DNA of 64,000 nucleotides from Solicoccozyma terricola (lineage: Eukaryota; Basidiomycota; Tremellomycetes; Filobasidiales; Piskurozymaceae), in the NCBI GenBank assembly GCA_001600875.1, contig BCLD01000014.1, positions 714,924 through 778,923 of the forward strand. The letters run 5' to 3'. A program made the translations under genes and the position numbers. The notes under the pieces were generated by a model that worked only from the letters and a program-made list of their open reading frames with translations, was not told where the DNA came from and ran no database searches. This document shows, in pieces, positions 12,101 to 23,405 of this stretch (positions are counted from its first letter, which is position 1; each line of letters starts with the position of its first letter).

Positions 12101-12950
12101 AAATTCCAATCAACGCCTTTGGAAACATCGACCTTTACGTCCCGACAATGCTACCAGAAGGAGCAGTTCACTTGCCATGTGAGTGGCGTCATCGCTTCAG
12201 CTATAGATAATGCATGCTAATGCACGCCCTATGCGACAGACAAGGGAATCGCGAAAGTTGCTAAACAACTAGGGATCAACTATGCTGAGGCTTGTGTAAG
12301 GATGATCTTACGTTCTAATTAGAAGATCACGCTGAATCTCATTCCCTGGCCGCAGACGGGGTTCGAGTTCAAAAAGCAACGGGCTATTCCAGTCATCACC
12401 GGTATCGTAGTTCCAGAGGGGCAAGAGGAAACTTTGTTAGAAGTGAGTGTGCTGCTTCTCATGTTTGGATCGTCTGTTTGCTAATTCTTCACGTCTTGAC
12501 AAAAGGCCTATTGGCAATCAGCCGCTGTGGCGGAGGAAAAAGAGCTGCTCAAACGACAAGAGAAAGCGATGAAAAAATGGCAGCGTCTGATCCACGGAAT
12601 ACAGATTCGGTCCAGATTGCAGGAACAGTATGCCGATGGAAAGGAGGTAGTGGTGAGAAAATCTTTCTGTATGTCATGTGGCAGTTTGGCTGATACTCGA
12701 TTTACAGACCTCAAATAGACCGACAAACGGCGACGAGGAGAAGCCGGTCGAACCATCGAAGGGGAACAAAATCATTCTGAGGCTCAATAGGACGGCTAAT
12801 ACCGCGACGGATCGTTCAAACGGGGTTGAGCCTGCTCAGACAGTGGTCGAGAATGAAGTAGTTGCCATGAATGAACGAGTTGAGGAAGTCGCAGAAGAGG
12901 AGGCGGCGAGAGGTGGAAGTCGAGGGGTCCGAAAGCGAGCGAAAATATGA
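9192..12950 (+). CDS. RAD4: DNA repair protein Rad4/XPC
   Basis: Damage-recognition factor of nucleotide excision repair, acting in the nucleus with a Rad23 partner (family knowledge). At least ten exons; early junctions are 9369|9477 and the exons ending near 9907, 10119 and 11090. The transglutaminase-like domain is seen in AQLFVSLCRAMGLGARLV and, after an intron, PVFWAEVYSRPDQKWVPVDP. Next come the beta-hairpin domains: BHD1 (HPLYVLERHLKREEVI), BHD2 (MRIGRKVKPREEPLKW, LYSEWQTELYRPPPI) and BHD3 (IPINAFGNIDLYVPTMLPEG, GINYAEACTGFEFKK). The N-terminus is basic and low-complexity; the last exon ends in basic RKRAKI. The first ATG follows a CT-rich leader. An overlapping acidic frame after the stop is described in the findings. 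Confidence 0.93.
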
Positions 12951-13199
12951 CGAATGTGTTTGAGAGCGATTACGATTACGATGCGGATGGGGATGAGGAC
13001 GAGCGGCAGGACGAGTACGATGAGGAGGGAGGTGACGGGCTGGCAACATGAACAAGATACAATCTATGAGCCTGTTCTCGGCGTAATCACGTGATCCAAC
13101 CAACATCTACCGTTCACTTGAACCACCTTAGAGCTGCAAACATATACACCGTCTACTCCATCTACACCATCTCCTCACCATCCACACCATCTTCTCAAC

Positions 13200-16100
13200 A
13201 TGTCCACCGACGAATGGCTCGAGGACCTTCAATTTCATCCAATCTTCGCCTCGCTGCCGTCCCAGGAGCCCATCGCGTCGACGTCAACCGACACTCGAGC
13301 AGCGACGTCACAACGTAGAAATCTCCTCGCTATTCGACAGACAGATTTGATCGTCGCTGTAGGAAAGGAGGTCAGGATATTGAGCTTGCAGGATGTGGCT
13401 GCGAAAAAGGAGCAGGATATCTCGGACGTGCCGTACAAGGTAAACGCGCATGTAGTTCATAAGCACGGCCCTTAACATCTGACCTCTCTTATATTTACCC
13501 TTCGAAAAGATCCTACAATGCTCAGACGTAAGCTTTGAGATCCAGCAGATATGCGTGAATCCTCCAGGGACTCTATTGGCCGTCGTTGGTGTTCATGAGC
13601 TGGTGGTATTGGAGCTGCCAAAGCCCACCTATACGGCAGGCGTTGAACCAATAATTGACTGTCGGTGAGTTATGACATATGACTTGATTCACGAATGAAG
13701 CTAATAATCTGGGATGTTATCGTCAGTGGTGGAAAGGCCGATGCTTCCAATCTCGACTCACATGCATCACCTATCGCAAAAGTGGACTGGCATCCACTCG
13801 GAGATTCATTCAGCAGCTTGCTTGTTCTTACGCAGGACTCGATGTTTCGGTGCGTTTGACTAAGGTATCCACGCTCGACCCCAACTGATTGACGCTGTAT
13901 AATTGAGCAGCGAATACGACGTCAATGTTGACATTTCCACTCCTCAGCAAGTGACTTCATTCTTACGCGCACCAATCGCCGCTGCCTCCCGCCGTCCCGG
14001 TGCGTTCGGTGTTGGCTCAAGGTCAGAGTCTGAAGCGGTGTCATTCACGTTTGGAAAGGGTCAAGCAGACTGGGGACCATTGACGGTGTATGGGCTGATG
14101 GGAAATGGAGATATATGGGTGATCTGTCCATTTCTACCTCGGAATGCGTGAGTCCCATCCTGTTCTAAAACAGGAATTTAAAAAGTTGTAATTTTCTGAC
14201 ACTGGGAAGATGGTCGCAGATCGATCACTCAGGCATACATTGAAGCACTCGATATGTTTCTCTCCCAGAAAGCTGAGCAGTTACGTATGGCATTGAAGCC
14301 AGCCACTGGCGCCAACTCTATCGCGGACTCTGTTCATGCACGAGCGTGGGCGGCAGGTCGTCTGGGCACCCAACAGAAGTGGGTACGAGCGATCTCTCAG
14401 CAGATAGCTCGAATCAAGGCATCCCGGCCTCGTGAAATGGATGTAGATGCTTCTACCCAAAAATTCTCTGTCAAAGCCCCAGAAAAGAATGCGGCTGCAT
14501 CGGACGTAGCAAGACAGGGTCCATTGTTAATGCAGCCTGAACCGATAGCTTCGGAAGTGGACGGAGAGCTAGGACCTGACATCGAGGATATCGCGTGTGA
14601 TTTGGTGGTGGTGGGAGAGGGAGCGGTGGAAGCACTGGTGGTGTTGTGGAAGGAGGGGCGTGTGGATTTGTGTTTGGAAGTAGAGAAAATTGAGGCATTG
14701 TGGGAGTCATATGTGAGTTCCCGACCTCTCTCTCGTGTATGTTTTGAGACGCAATTGGCTCATCACGCGTGGTCTACATAGGCCGCTGAAGCCGTCCCGC
14801 ACACCTTTCTGGTCTACGAATCCGTCTCTTTATCCCTGCTCTCCGCACTTTCCGCATCATCCTCCCCATACTCTTACCTTACGTACTCCCAACCTTTCAT
14901 CATCCGCGATCCGCTCGATCCCAGCGTGATATTCATATCGCACCCGCTAGGAGCTCACAGACTGAGCTGTGCGACGTGGCTAGGGGAGCTCGGTCAGGTC
15001 CTTGCGAAAGATGGGGATTTGCAATCGTTCTGGAAGGCCGGGAAGAAGAGTGACGTCGTGTGGATGGTAGATACGTTGAGTGGTGGCCCCAAGTAGGTGC
15101 CGTATCATCATGCAGTTCTCCACCATTTCTGACTTTAGTGTGGCTGTTTGCAGAGGATCGCCTCCGCTTCCACCAACCGCAATGGTAATCCTAGCGCACA
15201 TCCGACTTCCATACGCTCTTCTTTTCTTAACATCCTCTCAGCTCACTGCCGTCCTATTGGGTGATGCTATTCCCGTAACGGAAGACTCTTCTGAGATACC
15301 CGAGTCCTGCAATAACGAGCCCGTCTCCCTGTTGCACGAGACCGACGCAGATATTCCATCGGATGGATACCGTGCAGTCATAACTGCTACGCAACAACGT
15401 GCCCTTGCTCTACTCAAGAAAGAAGGTATTGACGCCAAGAAACCAATCACCGAGGTGGATAGCAATTCTCTTCGAGTTCTGGGACGTCTTGCTGAGATAT
15501 ACAGCGAGGGAAAGTTACAAATGGAATCTCTAAGTGACAACACTGAGCGTCGACTAGATACTCAAGTCCTCGAGGTCAAGCGACAACTCAAGCGACTCCA
15601 AGAGATAATCAGCACGATCGACTGTCTCTCCGTCCCGGGTTCAAAGGGGGAAGATCTACCCTCAATGGAGAAGAGGCTGGATGCTGTTGCAAGTAAACAG
15701 GAGAACTACCTCGAGAGACTCGACAAAGTCACTCAGGTTTTGATGAACGGAGCTCATCCGGAATTGACGAACAAGGAGAAAGAGTGGATGGAGGAGCTGG
15801 ATAGAGTCAAGAAGCAAGTCGGTGGGGAAGGACGGTCTTTGGTTGGGAGATTGAATGTGGTGAGTGCAGAGTATCGGGAGGTATCCGGCGGGCAATCCAA
15901 GCGGCAAGAGACCTGACAAGTGGAAGGTAAACAGGCATCCGAGGCGTTCAATGCGATCAAACCTGCGTTGCGGAGGTTGGAAGGAGTGTCCTCGCCGGCG
16001 GGGACTGTCAACGGATCTCCAGTGGCGGGTACTATCGGCCGATCACAGATTGACAGGCTAGGATTAGCCTTGCAAGAAGAGTACGTGCGATGGGGGTGGA

Positions 16101-16241
16101 GAGACAGTGTGGGCGACTGGATGTTCTGACTGCCGTAATCACAGGTCCTCCCATATTGGCGCTGCGGTCTCCCAGCTTTCCGACCTCACCGCGAAGTTGA
16201 GTCGACTGAAGATGATGTCTGGGAATGGTGGCAGGGGATGA
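13200..16241 (+). CDS. NUP82: Nucleoporin Nup82/Nup88 homologue
   Basis: Cytoplasmic-face nuclear pore protein that anchors the mRNA export platform (family knowledge). The N-terminal half is a beta-propeller: DVSFEIQQICVNPPGTLLAV, VDWHPLGDSFSSLLVLTQDS and DWGPLTVYGLMGNGDIWVI match the Nup88 family pattern. The C-terminal third (from about 15400) is heptad-like coiled coil (VLEVKRQLKRLQEIIST, KEKEWMEELDRVKKQVG), ending LTAKLSRLKMMSGNGGRG. Seven or more short introns. It lies 250 bp downstream of RAD4 on the same strand with its own CT-rich leader. The family is divergent in sequence, but the propeller-plus-coil layout and several conserved blocks support the call. Confidence 0.8.
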
Positions 16242-16647
16242 CGGACTGGACAGGGAGACGACGAGCGTGCCGTGCCAGACGTTTCGTTCGAGCTGACTCC
16301 TGTACCGATAAGCTGATGCTGGCGTGGGAATTGTACCAGTCCACTCCGACTCCCGTGGGGTTTCTGCGTTTTTCTTTTGCACACTTTTATATTTTTATAT
16401 TTTTATGTTATTATTTATTATTTTTGTCGTCTCTTCTGTTCTAGGTGGACCCACGACTGACTGACCAGCAGGTCATGCATGATGATGCCATCCGCCGCAT
16501 CAGCACCATGAGCTCCACATAGAAGCTCGCAGCGAAGCTCTATTACCACCAGGCGTGACATCGTGCACACAGCATATCAGATACTCGCACCCCACCGTTA
16601 TCTCGTCGCGAGGGCAGCACGCAAGATCATCGTATATCTCGTCGATC
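16242..16647. other. Intergenic region NUP82-lipase
   Basis: About 400 bp. The first part holds an A/T-rich stretch near 16380-16430 (TTTTATATTTTTATATTTTT-like) suited to 3' end formation of NUP82. The rest is the probable lipase promoter and leader. No gene seen. Confidence 0.5.
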
Positions 16648-18520
16648 ATGCCCCTCCTCGCTACCTCCGTCCCTTCGCAACCCGGCGACCGCGCGGTCGA
16701 CCACCCAGACTATCGTCCGATACCTGGCGCACCACTCTCGAACCAACCTGAGCTGATTCCAGCTCCCGTGCGTGCGCTCGCAGCAACTGCAACTGCGTAT
16801 ACCTCGCCGATAGACGGTGGCCAGGAGGATGGGCCGGTGGATCTCATCGGAGGTGTGGGTGGTACTATTGGGAATGGACAAGGCAAGACGACCGCAATCG
16901 GGTATCCCAAGAAGCTGACTGATTACATGGATGCTCCTGCTCGAGCTGCAATGAGTGAGGCTCCGTTTTCTCGCATCTCGCCTTCTTCACTGTCGGAGCG
17001 ACTGACATGATCGCGTTTCTCCCAAACAGACATGCCAAACGGCCTAACAGCTTCCAAGCAAGCCAACGCTGTCCGTCGTGTCGATGACCTCACCACTTTG
17101 GACGCCGAGATGGACGCAGAGTCTCCGATTCTGCTGAACGGTGCCCCCACCGGCGGCAGCGCAGGATACTTCGGAGACTCCTCCTCGACGACTACTGTCT
17201 ACTCCCGGAGTCCGAGTCCGTCTTTTTTGACATCGCTGTCGAATAACAGCTCGTTGCTCAGGAGAGTGCTGATCGATCGATCTGCATCTCCGAATCAACA
17301 TCTCTCTAGACCGACGTTTCCACCGCCAACGTTGTCCACCTATGCTCCTTTTCCTCCGCGACCCATGACCTTTATGGCCAAAGTTCAATTAATGGTAATG
17401 CAGACAGTATCGCTCGTGATATCCACCACTTTCTTGGCTATCGTCGTTGCTTGGGCTGTCAGCGTCGATGCCATTAAGCAAACACATCGGTTCATAATGC
17501 GTCACAAACCAGCCAAGATTTTCCCTTGGGATAATGACAAGTACTGGCGGAAGAACGAGAAGGTGTCCAAGGATCCAAGGGACTATGCGAGAGCTATCGG
17601 GATGGACATGGAGCATCAAACCGTTGAAACAGAAGATGGATTCTACCTAAGGGTCAACCGGGTGATCGATCCTGAAACTACACTCAGAGCAGATGGAAAG
17701 GGGGGATTTCCAGTATTGCTTCTCCACGGTCTATTTCAGTCTAGTGGAAGCTTCATTACCTCGGAGGATCGATCTATGGCCTTCTGGCTAGCTAAGCAAG
17801 GTGGTTATCAAGTTTACCTTGGAAACACTCGTGGAGTCTTTGGGATGGGACATCGTAACTTCTCAAGATCCGATCCAAGGTTCTGGGATTGGACGATTCG
17901 AGAGCTGGCAATGTATGATCTACCTGCCTTGGTGGAGCACGTTTGTGCAGAAACCGGATATGACAAGATCGCTTTCATCGGCCACTCTCAAGGGAATGGC
18001 TTGGCATTTGTTTCTCTCTCGTTGGGGATGTGTCCTGATCTTGGAAAGAAGCTCTCACTTTTCGTCTCACTGGCCCCTGCCGTCTACGCGGGCCCCTTGA
18101 CGACCGGTTTTCCTTTTACCTTGCTCAACAAGATGGAATGGAAGACGTGGAAGAGGATTTTTGGGGTGTTGGATTTCATACCGATTATGAGGTGGAGTTA
18201 TGATCATGTGCCAGCGAAGATATTCGTGAGTACTCATGGACGAATGATGGGAAGGATGGCCACCTAGCTAACTTTGTAACTGCCGTGGCCCATAGGCGTC
18301 CCTTGGATAGTAAGTGACTGAGACTACTCAAACTGTGACATCAAGCTTATGTACGGCCAACACGTTTCGTAGCATCATGTTTGCTTTCTTGTGAGTTTGC
18401 GACATGGATCCGTGCTGTTGGGCCTGAAGCTGACACGCCGTCTCTACCCTCAGATTTCAATGGTATGCGTCGACAATCTCACCCGAATATGTTTGAAGCG
18501 CTGACGATGGTCTTTCCCAT

Positions 18521-18554
<34 letters not shown>

Positions 18555-19203
18555 GAANCCAGGACGGATACGAATTGGTGAGCGATAGAGCAATTTTTTA
18601 TATTCAAAGCAGGTTGCCAAACATATTGCCCCCATCGCAGGCTGCACCGAAGAAAAAAGAAAATGTTCCGTTTCACTCCCACGCCTGTTAGCTCGGCCAG
18701 TATCTTCTGGTAGGTCTGGTCACCCGTTGGTCATCTGTGTGGACGAAGCTGACTTCCAGGGTTATGCCAGGTGGTGCGGTGCCGGCGGCTTCGCTGATCG
18801 TGGCTGCACGATGGATGACTCGCTTGATCGCTGGTTTGATAAGCGATTCCCTCCGCTGTCTATCTTCTACGGTGGACGGGACTTCCTTGTGCTGGTGGAC
18901 CCGCTGTTGGATAGGCTGAAGAAAAAGGAGTCACACGTCGAAGTTATTCGGGTGGAGAAGTTGGAGCTGAGCGAGGTAAATTTTGCGTTCTGGCAGTGAG
19001 AAATCGACCAGATTGGCTGACCGGAAGGTTTCGCATAGCACTGTGACTTCTATTGGGCAGCTGAGGCTGTCGAATGGGTGTATGAGTCATTGAGAGGTAG
19101 GCATATTGCGATTGATCTCGTATTGCATGCTCGCTGATATCCTCTACAAACAGAGGACATTGAGAAGACCCGACCGCGTTTTCCCGAAGAGATCGCCAGT
19201 TGA
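16648..19203 (+). CDS. Membrane-anchored alpha/beta-hydrolase lipase (sterol ester hydrolase type)
   Basis: Probably hydrolyses steryl esters or triacylglycerols at lipid droplets or the ER, as in the yeast Tgl1/Yeh1/Yeh2 family. A low-complexity N-terminus leads to a hydrophobic segment (VSLVISTTFLAIVVAWAVSV) and then the acid-lipase region: ETEDGFYLRVNRV, LLLHGLFQSSGSF (oxyanion), LGNTRGVFGMGH, nucleophile elbow GHSQGN. After several short introns the Asp lies in FYGGRDFLVLVD and the His in EHCDFYW, so the triad is complete. It ends ...RFPEEIAS. The intron at about 18475-18561 has a 30-T run and one ambiguous base just before its acceptor, but the exons on both sides join in frame. Convergent with RPC40. 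Confidence 0.88.
18524..18553 (+). repeat. T30 homopolymer next to a 3' splice site, with an N
   Basis: Thirty T, followed by GGAA, an ambiguous base at 18558 and then CCAG, the acceptor of a lipase intron. It is the only N in the window, so local length and sequence are uncertain. Confidence 0.9.
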
Positions 19204-19372
19204 TTGCCACGGCTGTCATAACATAGACAGGAGACAAGAGACAAGCGCTGTATGAGAAGGGATGCACGTCTTGTAGGAACGGTGTTCAGAATAGATTGTA
19301 TTGATTGTGATAAGAATCCGTCGATACAATTATCGTCAATGGAGCCAGTCAGAATCCCGCCAACAGCTCGAT

Positions 19373-20954
19373 CTATTCGGTCTGCTTGTAGCCTGGTGCG
19401 TGAGATGGGTAAAGAGCTCGTAGGCAAGACTCGACGGTGGATATCTTGCCTTGCATAACGCCGATAGCTTCGGGGAGTAACTCTTGAGGTTGGTAAGCTC
19501 CAGTGGATTGAATAGTGTCTGTTCCGCTCTTCCTTGTTAGTTATCGTTTGCCTGACTACCGGATCAGTCAGTAGACTCACAGATGAAATGGTCTCTTATC
19601 CTACTCAATCGGACGATATCCTTGAACTCGTCATGCCTCAGGACCTCTCGAGACACTGTATCTAATCTGGGATTCGCAACGACAACTCGAGTATCTTCTC
19701 CAGTTGATGGGTCGTATTCAAGCTCGATGACACCAGGCGGGAAACATGCTTGGAATTTGCGAGCCAGGTGGGGAGCTGGTTGGGCTAGGAGTTGAATGTG
19801 AGGGAGAAGACGGTATGATGCGGTTGCTGAATAGGCGGAGATTTTGTCGATCAGCATCACCGGAGGATGTGTGAGTGGGAGACATTGTACTCACCAACAG
19901 GAGAAAACTTTGCATGATCCTTCCCGGTGCCCTTTTGACAGTACAACAACAAACTTAACTCTTGACCCGGTCTGAGCTTGACCAGGAGGATATCGTCCAA
20001 GAACGGTCTTGGCGCCTCGTCATACGGCAATCCGTCCTCGTTGAGATCCTCCTCTAGATCGAGATCCATTGCATCTTCCTTTCCCTTTCCCTTGCCCTTG
20101 CCTTTTCGGCCTCCAGTCCCACTTCCCTCCTCGGCAGGCCGACGAACGTTGAACTTTTTGTATTGATTCCCCTCAGGTTTCCATTCCAGATGACCAGAGT
20201 AGATATGCGAGTCGATGTATAATCTTGTGGGATCGGTTTCCGTTCTCGAGATTGTTGGGTCGGGATTTCGTAGGCACCGTACAGCGAGTTGAAAGACTAG
20301 GGTGTTTTCGTCCGTTGCTTCTAGCTGACCTGAAGAAGCGCGCGCAGGCGAAGCGATACACTCATTCAACTTGAGCGCTGTGATCTGAAAAGCACGGATG
20401 GTCGTTTCGCTCACCATCAGGTTTGTAAGTCATCATTTTCATCTTCCGGGGATCAATTTTGATGGGGACTAGACCCAATCGATGAGCTAGGACTTCATCT
20501 TGTATGATTGAGGTATTTTGATACGAGTAGACCCGTTCGATCGCGACAGATGGTACCTGTCAAAATGGAGTCCCGTCAGAGACATGGAAAGAAAGAGAGA
20601 AAGCTTAGGGGATCAAGCGGCGCGACTCACCTCGGAAATCAAGATTCGTCTCAATGCATTGGCGATAGAGGCGTCCACGCCGACCAAGTCAAACTCTATT
20701 TCTGTCGGAGTGAGACGTTGGACTTGGATTTTGAGCTCCTGTGATGGTCAGACGCAAGCGCCATACTGTTCAGCACAATATCGTGTAGATGCATACGGGG
20801 GGTACTCCCTGAAACCCACCTGTTTGAACTTGTCCAAGTTCCAGCTGTGGTCCTCGCCAGCATAGTGACCTGGGAATTCCGAGCCTGCGACTGCGCCTAC
20901 GCGTTCTTCGAGAACTTGGACTTGACGGCGGGGATCATCGTTGGATCTGGCCAT
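19373..20954 (-). CDS. RPC40: RNA polymerase I and III subunit AC40
   Basis: The alpha-like subunit shared by RNA polymerases I and III, pairing with AC19 in the assembly platform. After MARSNDDPRRQVQV and an intron, it shows the family signature IEFDLVGVDASIANALRRIL, SEVPSVAIERVY and NTSIIQDEVLAHRLGLVPI. These are followed by FSPVGEYNVSHSH-like frames and FSPV...TASYRLLPHIQLL. The C-terminus reads STGAYQPQELLPEAIGVM, ISTVESCLRALYP and ends GYKQTE, as in AC40. About six exons. The start codon lies immediately downstream (in gene sense) of a C47 tract and a CACGCAG sequence that looks like a splice acceptor, so a leader intron is possible. Confidence 0.93.
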
Positions 20955-20972
20955 GCTGCGTGGGGGTGGGGT

Positions 20973-21020
<48 letters not shown>

Positions 21021-21303
21021 TGGAGACGGAGAGGAATGGATGTATGTATGGCGTATGGCACCGGGTTGACTGTGGTGAACTGGTTGAAATGGGAAATTTG
21101 GGAAAACTTTCACGTGGCATGCGGGGATCGATGGCCGAGATTATTTTTTAATTTTTAATTTTAATTTATTTGCCCCGCCGACGGAGGTGGTGGTGGTGAG
21201 GGTCAGCGGGGTGGTCGGGAGCAGCTCGCCGTCGGAGGTGCACATTTCCAACTTGTATTCGTCGGCATCTTCCCCAGATCCATCTATCAAACCTCATCGG
21301 CAT
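20955..21303. promoter_or_regulatory. Divergent promoter RPC40 / MYG1
   Basis: 350 bp separate the two divergent start codons. The segment contains the G47 run and an A/T-only block near 21140-21170 (TTTTTTAATTTTTAATTTTAATTT-like). A shared bidirectional promoter is inferred from the spacing. Confidence 0.4.
20962..21019. repeat. G-run: G5-T-G4-T-G47
   Basis: A run of 47 G preceded by shorter G blocks. On the RPC40 sense strand it reads as poly-C ending 19 bp before the ATG. Runs of this length are prone to sequencing and assembly error, so the true length is uncertain. Confidence 0.9.
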
Positions 21304-23324
21304 ATGCTAAGGACGGCGCGGCATTCAATCGGCACATATCGTATCAGTTCCACCGGCCTCATCCCCCAACGTAGCACTTTCAGACACTGCTATTCCATCC
21401 TCACCATCATGTCCAACGAACCAGCCGCGAAGAAGGTCAAGACATCCAAGGTCAGTCCGGTCTACTTTGCCGCAAATCAGCAGCATTCCCAGATCACGAT
21501 CACAACCACCACCACGACCACCCCCCTCTGACACCCTCCTTGCTTGCAATCCTGACAGCTCATCGGTACCCACTCAGGTCCATTCCACGCAGACGAAGCT
21601 CTCGCTGTCTTTCTCCTCCGATCAACCGAACAATATAGGGATGCCGACGTTGTCAGGACCAGGGACGCTGCAAAGTGTAAGTAGCGATGATTTAATCCCT
21701 TGATGATATTACCTTGTCTTAACAACGATAATCCTTCTGTTCTACTTTGGCATCATCCAGTAGAACCGCTTGATATCGTAGTTGACGTTGGAGGAACGTA
21801 TTCTCCCGCTACTCATCGATATGATCATCACCAACGCGGATTCGAGGAGGTTTTCGGGAAGGGTATGGACAGGGATCATGTCATCAAGTTAAGTAGCGCT
21901 GGTTTGGTCTATAAGTAAGTAACCTACGCGAGAGGTTGAATGGGTATGATGGATTTGGGAGGTAGAATGGGAGCCGGGAGCCATTGACTGAATATACTCT
22001 CTTTTTTTTTTTTTTTCTGTCCATTCAGGCATTTTGGTAAAGAGGTAATTCAGTCAGTACTCAACCTACAAGAGAATGACCCCAAGATTGAGACTCTGTG
22101 GTTTAAGATTTACAAGGTGAGCTTGAGTGACATCATTCATCCTCGACAGGTGAAGACGACCGATGTAATGAGAATGAATGGTGGGAGTATGGAGATCACA
22201 GAGGAGGACCATGTCCCTCACAGAGATTGTGCAAGGATATCAAAAGAAAGGGGAAACTGATAATAGATATGTTGTTCGTTATTCGTTCACAGGAATTCAT
22301 TGAAGCTATTGATGCGTGAGTGACGCTGGCAACAAAGTGCTCGCATTTCCTGACCAGCAACCCTGTTGCCATATTCCAACCCATGTTCGTCGTCCCGTAT
22401 CACGCATTCACAGTATCGACAACGGCATCTCTCTCTACCCGGCCTCTCTCACAGCGGGCCAAGCCCCGTCATATTCCTCCCGCACTGACCTAAGCTCCCG
22501 AGTTGGACAACTGAACCCAAGGTGGAATGAGGACAACAATGATTCGATCCTCGACGTAAGTTCTACTCCCCCCCCCCCCCCCCCCCCCTTTATTCATACC
22601 CGCCCGATGATACTGCACAGAATTTGGTAGCTGATGGGGCACATCAATCCACAGGCGAGATTCGAAATCGCGTCCAAGTTGGCCGGGACTGAATTTCTGG
22701 AACGTCTAGACTACTATGCGACAGCATGGCTACCTGCTCGTGATCTCGTGTGGGAAGCTATGCAGAAAAGGTTCGAGGTGGATGAGAGTGGTCTTATTGT
22801 GATGTTCGATAGGGTGCGGATTTCCTTCTTTTTATCTTCGAATCTTCCTAAACTTACACCCAAGAGCCCTTTCAGTCTCTTCCGTGGAAAGAACACCTCC
22901 ATTCCCTGGAATCCACTCTTCAGCAACCGGCCAAGCCGATCTTATACATTCTCTACCCGGAAGGATCAGGCGCGAAGACTAATTGGAGAATTCAAGCCGT
23001 TCCCGAGAGACCAGACAGTTTTGAGAGTAGAAAGGCTTTGCCTGAGAGGTAGGTGCTGGTTATCGCCGCATAACGTGATTGAATGCTAATGGGAACCGGG
23101 ATGATTCAGCTGGAGGGGAGTCCGAGACGAGAATCTGTCGACACTCATCGGTATCCCGGGATCGATCTTCTGTCATGCTTCTGGATTTATTGGTGGTGAG
23201 TTTGCTGAGCACAAAGGCGCTCACGGAGTTGATTTGTCTGATTGGTCCCGGAACCATGATCACAGGCAATCAAACGAAGGAGGGCGCCTTGGAGATGGCC
23301 AGAAGGTCTATCAAGGGTGAATGA
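21304..23324 (+). CDS. MYG1: MYG1-family exonuclease
   Basis: DHH-like 3'-5' RNA exonuclease family (UPF0160), which in animals acts in nucleus/nucleolus and mitochondria. The core is seen as DIVVDVGGTYSPATHRYDHHQRGF, then LSSAGLVYKHFGKEVI, DNGISLYP, LEQPAKPILYILYPEGSG (after an intron), LSTLIGIPGSIFCHASGFIGG and a final KEGALEMARRSIKGE. The RYDHHQ block carries the metal-binding HH. Seven or so introns; one contains C21 (22568-22588) and another T-rich sequence before its acceptor. Two in-frame starts exist: 21304 gives an Arg-rich, acid-free leader (MLRTARHSIGTYRISS...), and 21409 begins MSNEPAAKKVKTSK with a basic NLS-like patch. The stop is 81 bp from the convergent TDP1 stop. Confidence 0.92.
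22568..22588 (+). repeat. C21 homopolymer in a MYG1 intron
   Basis: Twenty-one C in the intron that starts near 22556 (GTAAGTTCTAC) and ends at CCACAG before the exon encoding ARFEIASKL. Confidence 0.9.
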
Positions 23325-23405
23325 TTAGTCTGGACTGTTGAGATCGATAAGCCGCCGGACTCTGTCGTAAATCATTTCGTTTACATTGTAACATTACACT
23401 CGATC

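Noticed and set aside
16555..16647. Extended lipase N-terminus starting at 16555
   Set aside because: That codon is GTG; the first ATG in frame is at 16648.
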